This document shows positions 54,521 through 64,000 of a DNA stretch of 64,000 bases, one piece after another (positions within the stretch are counted from its first letter, which is position 1; the number at the start of each line of letters is the position of its first letter). The notes under the pieces were generated by a model, which made no database searches, had not been told where the DNA came from, and saw nothing but the letters and a program-made list of their open reading frames with translations. Source of the stretch: Tillus elongatus (taxonomy: Eukaryota; Arthropoda; Insecta; Coleoptera; Cleridae). Location of the stretch: NCBI GenBank assembly GCA_964006375.1, contig OZ023267.1, forward strand, positions 86,966,906-87,030,905. The letters are read 5' to 3'. The translations under genes and the position numbers were made by a program.

Positions 54521-54962
54521 TCTGCCAACTTATTTTCCTCTCGTTTCAATTATCATACGTATAGGATTATAGTTTTCCTGCAAACTGTCCTCGTCAGGTA
54601 TGAGGCGCTCGATCATGTTCTGTACATTAAAACACCTACCCGGTTTTCCGGCACAAATAGTTCCTCTCCGCGTTCAAACGAGGATACCAGAAGAGGGTAT
54701 ATTTGCGTCAATACCCCGATTTAGGACTAATTTGACCCCCTGGGTGGTTTACACCTGGCACGTTTCAGTGCATTGCTACTACGTCAATTAATATTCAGCC
54801 AACTACTCAATATATTGATATATAAGTGTATATATTTATTCTCCTAATTGGGGACGTTACAGTATAAATTTTTATTTATATATACATATGAACATGCAAG
54901 TGGACCTCCTGAACCTCCCCCTACACTGCTACTAGTGGTGGACATTACTGTACTGTACCCAG
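54521..54962. other. Non-coding interval
   Basis: No gene. A minus-strand stretch at about 54566-54600 has CTGACGAGGACAG and CAGGAAAAC, weakly like a hammerhead core but without a stem II (listed under rejected). Confidence 0.35.
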
Positions 54963-55171
54963 ACAGCACAGACACATTCTGAGAATATACCAGGAATGTT
55001 TTGAAAGAATATTTAAATATCCCAGAACATTCTCACAAGGTACAATACATAGAACATTCTATGAACATGAGAAGTGAACAGATTCTGTCATAATAATAAC
55101 GTTTGTAGAATGTTATTTATAATATTCTTAGGAGCTCCCAGTATCTTCTGAAAATGTTTTTTAAAAAGATA

Positions 55172-56274
55172 TACAGGGTGTTTCGCATAATAAACGACAG
55201 AGAGCATGGGCATGTAGGGGAACCTAAAATATGGTGATTTAACGCAACTTAACCCTATACTAGGGTGCATCCCTGAAAGTTTATAGGCCTACAAAGTGGG
55301 GTTTTAAATTTCGAAAAATAATCAATACTTCAGTAACACTTCAACTTAGAAAAAACAAATTTGGTACACGTTTTGGGTTACCAAGAGCATTAATCGTTGG
55401 TGAGTGAGTAGAGTTCAATTGAAGCATTTCAAAGGGTTGAATAGTGGTGATGCACCCATAAAATGTGACAGAATTTTTTAACCTATTGGCGGATCTAAAA
55501 AATTATTATTTCGTTTTATGGGGAAATAAATTATAAAACTTTTTACTCTTGTTATTTTTCAAAAAACGTTTGTCGTTTTCAAGAAAAACCCGAATAACTA
55601 AAGACACATATATTATCAATGTTACTTGAAATCACCAAAAATTCAATAGATGCCTGTGAAATTATCAGGTTGGAGAATTTCTATAACTTATCGATAGCAG
55701 GTTTTTTTATTTCTGTTGTTTGAGTTGTCTGTTTTCTAATAAAATATACTTCTTCACACTTTTTTACTGATTGTCAAATTTGACCTATACATAAGTTTAT
55801 TGGCAAATATTTGATTTTGGTGGATTTTTAGTAAGATTGATAAAATAGGTTTCTTTACTTATGCGTGTTTTTCTTGAAAACAATAAAGTTTTTTAAAAAT
55901 AACAGGAGTAACAAAGTTTTAGAGTTAAATTCCTCATAAAATGGAATATTTTCTCAAGTATACCGATCTGTTGAAATCTTGTGACATTTTAAGGGTGCAT
56001 CGCCCCTAATCAACCCTTTCAAATGCCTTAATTGAACTCTACTTACCATTGATTAATGCTCTTGGTACACTCAAAACGGGTACTAAATTTGGTTTTCAAA
56101 GTTAAAGTATTACAGAGATAGTGATTTTTTTCGAAATTTGAAACCCCACTTTGATGGCCTATAACTTCTCAGGGCTGCAACTTAATATAGGAATAAGTTG
56201 CATTAAATCACCATATTTTACGTTTAGCTACATGCCCCTGCCCTGTGTCGGTTCTTATGCGAAACACCCTTGTA
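55172..56274. mobile_element. 1.1-kb foldback element
   Basis: Starts TACAGGGTGTTTCGCATAA and ends with the complement plus one extra base (TTATGCGAAACACCCTTGTA). Complementarity continues through almost all the element: AAGTGGGGTTTTAAATTTCG against CGAAATTTGAAACCCCACTT, and TTGAAGCATTTCAAAGGGTT against AACCCTTTCAAATGCCTTAA. Arms are about 450-500 bp each around a short AT-rich centre. No coding. Flanking AT/TA on both sides is compatible with a 2-bp target duplication. Confidence 0.75.
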
Positions 56275-57340
56275 TACATTTTTTGAATGATACAGAAATT
56301 AAGAAAATGCAAAGATATGAAATATTGGATTTATCTTCAAAATTTACTGATTTTCCACCATTTAACTGGCCTTTTATATATTTTCGTATAAGCAAGCCCA
56401 ACAGGCCATATATGCTAAAATTTGAACTTCCATCACTCACCCTTGTGTAGGTTACCATATTATTCCAGTGGCTACACACACCTGTAAACTCAAGTTCAGA
56501 TACGTAATAAGTCAACAATTCGAGTATTGCACATTTATTCAGATAAAGTATATACTTATAACAAATATAAAGAAATGCCTGAATAAAATATTAATAAAAC
56601 AATTAAAATTTCAATAACATAAAAATCAAATAAATAAAGATAGATCTTGGAGTTGCCAGAAAATTTAATAGCCAAATACAAAGTTTCCGAGATTAATAAT
56701 TGCGGTTACCCCACTGAAGTAACTTGAAATTTGGTTAAATTATTGTTCCTACAGGCTTTCGGCATTAAAGGAATTGGATTATACAATGGTACTTACACCT
56801 TTATAGAATACAACTAAATTGGAGAGAACATGCCACAAAATCACAAAAACTTCCACTTACACAAAACTACGACTGAAAGACACAGATCAGACCTTTTGAC
56901 CATTCCCTTGTCACCAACAGCTTGGATATTCTGGTTATAAAGGCATACCTTGGCAAAGTGATTCCGTATTTGATAAATTTCAAGTTTTATTGTACATTCA
57001 TCTTCCCACCATATGCCGAGGTCCACATTTTCTTCACTTTATAGTGATACTTGATACTTCTCATAGCATTAACCTCTTTCATATGAGTAAATGTTGCTTA
57101 GACTATTTTATAGATTTGCAGTATTATTGCACTTTTCCAGTACATCAGTCCATCAACATAAAACGGTGGTGGTTTATGTTGCATGACATAGGTACTATTG
57201 CAAATAACACAATTTTTAATTATATATTATACAATGTAGGTGTACCTAATTCGTAAGATGATCCAGTCTCAAGCAAAATTGGCGAACCCATCGTCAGTGT
57301 CAACTACAGGAGATGCTTTAAAACTTGTTTCTTTACTTGG
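56275..57340. other. Non-coding interval
   Basis: No gene, RNA or clear repeat recognised. Frames of 60-90 codons occur but show no domain. Confidence 0.4.
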
Positions 57341-57552
57341 TTTTAGTCAACCTGACACCGTGTTTTAGTTGCTTCTGTACTCTGGATCTAGGTTTGCAAT
57401 TACACACTGTTCACGTCACATTATTATTTTTAATTAATTATCTGGGTTTTAGTTAACCTGACACCATGTCTTAGTTGCTTCTGTACTCTGGATCTATGTT
57501 TGCAATTACACACTGTTCACGTCACATTATTATTTTTAATTAATTATGTTAG
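57341..57552. repeat. 106-bp tandem duplication
   Basis: Two copies starting TTTTAGTCAACCTGACACCG (57341) and TTTTAGTTAACCTGACACCA (57447), differing at a few sites. Both end TATTTTTAATTAATTAT. Confidence 0.9.
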
Positions 57553-58054
57553 AATAAAACCTTATACAACATTGATCACAGACGATTATTTTGACATTAA
57601 TTTTCATTTACGTCTAGCAGCCATCTTGCCATTTGCCATCTTCCCTTCCCGGCGGCATGGACATGCGCTCTATGCCTAAAAAAGGGATTGTCTAAATATA
57701 CAATATGTTTACCATAGACAGGTAACGGAATCAAACATGCAAAATAGTTACTATTATAATTCTCACCACTATAATACCGCAATCATCATCCATCTTTTTA
57801 ATTAAATTTTAAAGTTATCTAATATTATAAGGACATCTCAAGCACATTATAAGCGAATAATCGGAATAAAATATTCAAATATTCTCAGTATATTGAGGAA
57901 AAATTTTCTTAGGATGTGATTGAATGAATGTACTCAGAATATTCAAGATTGAAGTTTGAAATTCCATAAATGTTATTAGAACATTCCGAAACAAATATTC
58001 TGAAAAAAGAATGTTCCCACAATGTGAGAACATTCTGAGAATATCTTGTGCTGT

Positions 58055-58280
58055 ATTGGTAGGTGGCTCTCTTTTCTTCGCTCTTTATTCATCTTATTCC
58101 TACATCCCCCGTTCCTAAATGATATTATGGGGTTCGGTACTGTTTGGCAACTACCTACCTCATGCCCTTCTACTATTCGGTTGGATTCGGGACTGTTTGT
58201 AAACAATTTCCTGCATTTTATTACTCATTCGAGTTCGCTGGCCTACAAGCTCGCTCCATACCGATATATAATTGTATCCT
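58055..58280 (+). repeat. Direct repeat, right copy
   Basis: Matches 54282-54520: TCTCTTTTCTTCGCTC, CCTACATCCCCCGTTCCT, CTGTTTGGCAACTACCTACC, TTCGCTGGCCTACAAGCTCG. Together the two copies flank the ACAGCACA-bounded segment. Confidence 0.75.
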
Positions 58281-58977
<697 letters not shown>

Positions 58978-59022
58978 ACATCTTTAGTTCTCGAGTTGAA
59001 CCGCGTCCAGAATTCATGAAAA

Positions 59023-59062
59023 CTCGACGTTTCGCTCCTGTTCTGGGGCCATTTTCAAGAGG
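59023..59062 (-). ncRNA. Hammerhead-like sequence, left arm
   Basis: Minus strand: CTC, TTGAAAA (in place of CUGANGA), TGGCCCC / AGAACA / GGAGC, GAAACGTC, GAG. Stem I CTC/GAG pairs; stem III would be the 4-nt palindrome ACGT; the cut-site C is present. The core is damaged. Confidence 0.45.
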
Positions 59063-59255
59063 TAAAGGATATATCATGTCTCTCTGAGGCCTAGGGTTGA
59101 ACACACTGAGACCTCACAGACGATCTCCGGCGAGATTTGGGGAGTAGGCAGATTTATGCCCCGTAATCGAGCTACAACAACCCAACCTACCTTTGTCCAC
59201 CGCTCTAAGGAGTAGGCAGATTGAGGCCTTAGAGTACCCTTACATATTTCCTTTA

Positions 59256-59296
59256 CCTTTTGAAAATGGCTCCAAAACAGGAGCCGAAACGTCGAG
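59256..59296 (+). ncRNA. Hammerhead-like sequence, right arm
   Basis: CCTT, TTGAAAA, one T, stem II GGCTCC / loop AAAACA / GGAGCC (perfect 6 bp), GAAACGTC, GAG. Same damaged core as the left arm. Confidence 0.45.
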
Positions 59297-59364
59297 TTTT
59301 TATAAATTCTAGACGCGGTTCAACCCGAGATATGTCTCACATTAAAGACCGCGGAAATCTTTCG

Positions 59365-60330
<966 letters not shown>

Positions 60331-60388
60331 ACTTTTTTTCGTTAACGTCGGCCTATTTCCGCACTATGGCCAATCACCAATGCCACTA
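60331..60388 (-). mobile_element. 5'-truncated SINE fragment
   Basis: ACTTTTTTTCGTTAACG, GTCGGCCTATTTCCGC and ACTATGGCCAATCA match the 3' end of the SINE at 34680-34735. Only the last 55 bp or so before the A tail remain. Confidence 0.65.
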
Positions 60389-60394
60389 CTCAAC

Positions 60395-61310
60395 TATAAT
60401 TATAGGTTGAGTTCACTGTGTACAGGTTCCCATTGCGACATAACCTTTGTTAAAATGGGCCTAGTTTATTATATACGCCAGCAGCTGAGTTTAAGCGCTC
60501 ATCTGCTGACTACCGACACGTTTCAGCGGTTGGAGACAGATGAACGAAATCTTGACTTCAAGCACTATTTTGTCCAGTTTGTTCTTCACTCCGCGCTTTA
60601 AGAAATTGGCAACAGTTGAGTTCCAAAAGAAACACAGCGGGACTGGTGACGCATTTTGTTGACACAACTATTCAACTGATGGCGCCTAGTGAACTCAGCC
60701 AATCTTCCGTTTATTGGTGTATAATAATATATAATTCAAACAAAAACACATATCGACGCAGACGGTTGTTCCCTCATCAAATATTATTAAAATTCGTTTA
60801 CGTTAATACTATTTGTTCTAATCGTAAGTCATGTCGTAATCATACATCCTAACGTGCAACTAATAACTAACCAATCAAACAATGTCAAACAACTAACCAA
60901 TCAAAGAGCGCCATCTGTCAATGGGATAGATTAAAACAAGAATTTATTAATATTTTCGGTAAATCTACAGCAAAGTTCTCTAGAAATCTGTTATAATGAA
61001 TCAGGTGTCTAGAATAACATAATAAAATCGAGTCAGAATATAGACTATAAAAATAAAAATGCTCTGCCTGCTTTAACTCTCAGTTGAGGCACATTTTTAA
61101 CCGTACTTCCCACGCTTGGTTTGGAGTCAAGAAAATTGTTAATACAACCAATCATAACTCGTTTGGCGATTTTTCAGCTATTGAAAGCAAATTTCTAATG
61201 AAAATCCAGTTATTATTTAGTCTTTTAACGTTGTCTTAGGGATATTTCTATAATGCTTGTTATGAATATGAAGAATAAAGCGTGAATGCTATTTCTCTAT
61301 TGTATTGTAC
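60395..61310 (+). repeat. 900-bp dispersed repeat, left copy
   Basis: Begins AACTATAATTATAGGTTGAG and shares CACTCCGCGCTTTAAGAAAT, AACACAGCGGGACTGG, GCGCCATCTGTCAATGGGAT and CGTTGTCTTAGGGATATTTC with 63115-64000. Identity is roughly 85 percent by eye, with small indels. No coding domain. Nature unknown; the second copy runs off the window. Confidence 0.8.
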
Positions 61311-61743
61311 ACTAATGACAATGATAAAATAAATTCTTGTGCTTGAAATCATTTTGGCCGATTGCTTACATACTACTGACATACAGTAACGGTACCTAAT
61401 AGTTTTCTTTTTTTCTCGCCATTCAAACAGGTACTTACACATGTTTTTTTTTAATTTAGTAAGTCAATACATTTTCTGATGTGTTTTCACATTATTTGCT
61501 ATTTGCTTTGGAATGAAAACTATAAAATATTAATTCACAATTTATACATGTCTCCGTAACCTCCCTCTACGACATAACATTTTATCCAGTAAGTAAATGC
61601 AGAAAATTGTGATTTTTCATCTATACAATGATTTATAGGAACTGATTTGGTCAAATAATACTCATTTTAAGAACATCAAAAAAGATTCACTCTTTTATTT
61701 TTTAACATTCTTAAACCTTATAGTAGGCTACTGCGAGCTTTCA

Positions 61744-62204
61744 CAGGGTTCCCACTAAAAACAGCACATCAATTTCCCTGACTTTTCCCTAATTTTCCTG
61801 ACATGCCAAAATATATTTTCCCGACTTTGATCTTTTACAATTTACCCCCAACAAGTGCAACGCTACACTACTACAAAATACAGTAGGTCCTCGCGTCATG
61901 GCGGAAAACACTTCCCCATTTCAAATACAAAGCGATCATTGAACGCACAACTAAAGAAAAACAAATATTGTGGTTTTGTGGAAAAATAAATCATTAAGTA
62001 AATGGTTCAGAATTTCACAAAAAGCAAACATATTGTTTCAATTATTTATCATAAAAAGGCAATAAATAATTTTTCCCTAACAGGGACAAAAATTCCCCGA
62101 CTCTTAGTCAATATTTTCACAATTTTCCCTGATTTCCCTGAACAGAATTTTTCTTCTACAAATTCCCTGACTTTTCCCGGTTTTCCAGACGAGTGGGAAC
62201 CCTG
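61744..62204. mobile_element. hAT-like MITE with CAGGGTTCCCACT termini
   Basis: Left CAGGGTTCCCACT and right AGTGGGAACCCTG are perfectly complementary. TTTCA flanks both sides (61739-61743 and 62205-62209). Inside each end are repeats of TTCCCTGACTTTTCCC. The CAGGG start fits hAT-type termini, but hAT insertions make 8-bp duplications and only 5 bp match here, so the superfamily is tentative. The interior has no transposase. Confidence 0.65.
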
Positions 62205-62282
62205 TTTCAATTACTACTGATTTTGCAAGTAATTTGTTTCACTAAGTGAAGATTATAACCTGTGATGAGCACTGATAAGTAC

Positions 62283-62477
62283 ACTTGGAGAACTCAAATC
62301 ACCACAACACCTCTTTTTAAAGATCTGAAGCTCACTTCACTAACAAAGTTAGCGTCATCAGAGGATGTAAAATTCTCACTGCTAGAATTTTTCATTCTCT
62401 GATGACTCTAACTTTGTTAGTGAAAGGATCGTCAGGTCTTTAAATAGATGTGTTGTGGTGATCTGGGTTCTCCAAGT
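62283..62477. mobile_element. 195-bp foldback with hammerhead-like arms
   Basis: Arms about 90 bp each: ACTTGGAGAACTCAAATCAC at the left pairs with GTGATCTGGGTTCTCCAAGT at the right; CACTAACAAAGTTAGCGTCA pairs with TGACTCTAACTTTGTTAGTG. Short loop near 62372-62385. As RNA it forms a long near-perfect hairpin. Confidence 0.75.
62396..62436 (+). ncRNA. Hammerhead-like sequence in the foldback
   Basis: CTGATGA intact at 62399-62405, then a stem II with CTAAC / loop TTT / GTTAG, GAAA, GGATCG, TC, AGG. Stem III would be AGGATCGT, one base from the palindrome ACGATCGT. Stem I is weak here (TCT with AGG) but CCT precedes the core in the other arm (minus strand, 62363-62355). Probably decayed. Confidence 0.4.
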
Positions 62478-63114
62478 AAACCTAATTTGTTTCAAAGATC
62501 TATTTTTATATTTAGTTATGGCAAGAAAATGATATTACGCATTGGTAAATACGAAATGATTTCTGTAAAAATTAAGCCGCAATGAAAAATAAATGAGTAC
62601 AATTAAAATATAGCAAAAATTCTTATGCCACACATCTTTCTGTTTGAAAATTGCCTAGACTGCAGTTCACCCGGGTTTCCTTCCAGTTCAAAGTTATAAT
62701 TCAATGTAGCCATAAACATAATAGGTTAGGAGAAGTTGGGTAATAGGCTTGTTAATTGCTATTCAAAACAAACCAAACATGTACATTATTCGTAAAATCG
62801 GCAATCGAGCAAATACGATTCGCGTTCCCTCGATTGTTATTTTATTTTGAGGTCCATAATAGTATGTTTTATGACTCAAGGGAAAATTTTACGCCTCCTA
62901 TTGTAGTTTCCAAGATACTGCCACTAGCCACCTTTGCATAAAAAGATTTTATAACATAGGTACCTATGCCTACCCTAAATAAGTCTAGCGATTTCATCAA
63001 TTCCTGATTCTCTTAACAAAAATTCGCTAATAACAGGAGAAATAACTTCTAGTAAAAAATAGACATTTTTGTGTGATATGTCCAAAGTCACTTAAAAAGT
63101 GGTTGGTCATATAC
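62478..63114. other. AT-rich interval, nothing recognised
   Basis: No supported feature. Confidence 0.4.
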
Positions 63115-64000
63115 AGGCAGTGAACTAAACTATAACTATAGGTTGATTTCATTGTGTACAGGTTCACATTGCAACATGTTTGTTAACAATGGCCGAGTTC
63201 ACTAGGCGCCCGCAGCTGTGTTTAAGCGCTTATCTGCTGACTACAGTGACTTGATAGATGCTTCACTCCGCGCTTTAAGAAATTGGCAACAGTTGAATTC
63301 CAAAAGAAGCACAGCGGGACTGGAGAACGCATTTTGTTGACACAACTATTCAACTGTTGGCGCCTGTTGAACTCAGCCAATCTGCTGTTTATAGGTGCAT
63401 AATATATAACTCAAACAAAAAACGTAACAGTGCAGGCGGCTGTATGCTCATCAAAGAATATTAAAATTCGTTTACGTTAATACTATTTGTTCTAATCGTA
63501 AGTCATGTTGTAATCGTACATCCTACCGGGCAACTAAGTAACTAACCAATTAAAGACGTCTAACAGCGCCATCTGTCAATGGGATAGATAAAAACAGGAA
63601 AAACAGGAATTTATTACTATTTTCGGTAAATCTATTACGAAGTTTTCTAGAACTCTGTTATGATGAATTAGGTGTTCAGAATAGCACAATAAAATTTTAA
63701 AAAATTCAGTGAGAATATAGACTATAAACATGGTCTGTTTTGCTTTGGCTTTAATTCTCAGTTGTGACACATTTTTAACCGTACTGCCCGCGCTTGCTTT
63801 AAAGGATAGAAAATTATTAACACAACCGTCTTTATATGATCACTCATTTGGCGATTTTTCAACTATTGGAAGCAAAATACTAATGAAAATCCAGTTATTA
63901 TTTAATCTAATAACGTTGTCTTAGGGATATTTCTATAATGCTTGTTATGAATATGAAGAACAAAGCGTGAATGCTATTTCTCTAATGTATTGTAGCTCTC
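63115..64000 (+). repeat. 900-bp dispersed repeat, right copy (continues past the window)
   Basis: Begins GAACTAAACTATAACTATAG and follows 60395-61310 in the same order to the end of the window (CAAAGCGTGAATGCTATTTC). Confidence 0.8.

Larger units (their letters stand above)
54963..58054. mobile_element. Possible 3.1-kb element with ACAGCACA termini
   Basis: Left end ACAGCACAGACACATTCTGA and right end, on the minus strand, ACAGCACAAGATATTCTCAG. Both ends then carry irregular GAACATTC / GAATGTTC motifs for about 100 bp. The interior has no transposase; it contains the foldback element 55172-56274 and a 106-bp tandem duplication. No target duplication seen, so the two ends could also belong to separate insertions. 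Confidence 0.4.

Noticed and set aside
54566..54600. Hammerhead-like core CTGACGAGGACAG with GGAAAAC on the minus strand
   Set aside because: CUGANGA fits but no stem II can be drawn before GAAA and stem I is absent.
57960..58045. Heat-shock-element-like GAA/TTC clusters (GAACATTC)
   Set aside because: Spacing between GAA and TTC blocks is irregular, not the 5-bp phase of heat-shock elements; they occur at both ends of a repeat.
60510..60560. GAAACGTGTC on the minus strand as another hammerhead
   Set aside because: No CUGANGA upstream and the matching place in the paralogous repeat at 63230 lacks it.

Overview
This window looks like nuclear DNA from an arthropod, probably an insect. It is AT-rich, has no operons or ribosome binding sites, is full of (TA)n microsatellites, and holds many decayed non-LTR retrotransposons (R1-like, RTE-like, jockey/CR1-like, L1/Tx1-like), a Penelope-like element, a tRNA-derived SINE and MITE-like inverted repeats. 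I see no intact host gene and no convincing host exon. Nearly every recognisable reading frame is a transposon remnant with stops, frameshifts or nested insertions. The lineage is inferred from the mix of element families, not from a host gene.

Layout. 1-2130: R1-clade-like LINE, minus strand, with RT and RNase H. 2130-9640: AT-rich DNA with two mariner-like transposase remnants and a dispersed repeat family (called R here) whose copies carry a microsatellite at one fixed internal position, plus a MITE with GGGACGCAGCAAGTGCG ends. 9640-21060: a nest. LINE-A is split by a (TA)n-bounded insertion (hammerhead-ribozyme repeat plus RTE-like LINE-B) and by a second insertion (an (AAT)n-tailed LINE 3' end plus LINE-F), and is followed by LINE-C. 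21176-26560: a poly(A)-tailed L1/Tx1-like LINE on the minus strand, its ORF2 interrupted by a Penelope-like element with a GIY-YIG domain and a hammerhead-like sequence. 28020-29660 and 31255-33400: LINE-E (minus) and LINE-D (plus). 33.5-36.9 kb: foldback repeats, a SINE, a 51-bp internally deleted SINE with target duplications, and a 550-bp TGCG/TG tract. 37059-54138: four head-to-tail copies of a 4.25-4.30 kb unit, almost identical, each with a MITE, a poly(A)-tailed 58-bp insert, R-family DNA, a (TA)n tract of different length and eight copies of a 143-bp minisatellite. 54.1-64 kb: long inverted repeats, a hAT-like MITE, hammerhead-like foldbacks and a 900-bp direct repeat pair.

The most interesting thread is a set of sequences matching the type I hammerhead ribozyme plan (CUGANGA, stem II, GAAA, very short palindromic stem III, UH cleavage site, stem I). 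Two lie 305 bp apart in tandem near 11.6-12.0 kb with the 14 conserved core bases intact. One lies downstream of the Penelope GIY-YIG domain near 23.5 kb with a single core change. More decayed relatives occur at 33.85, 59.0, 59.27 and 62.4 kb. Stem III is self-complementary with no loop in the 11.6-12.0 kb pair and at 59 kb, as expected for ribozymes that act as dimers or from tandem transcripts. The second thread is the mosaic marker pattern across the four tandem units, which points to repeated unequal exchange or conversion, or needs to be ruled out as an assembly effect.
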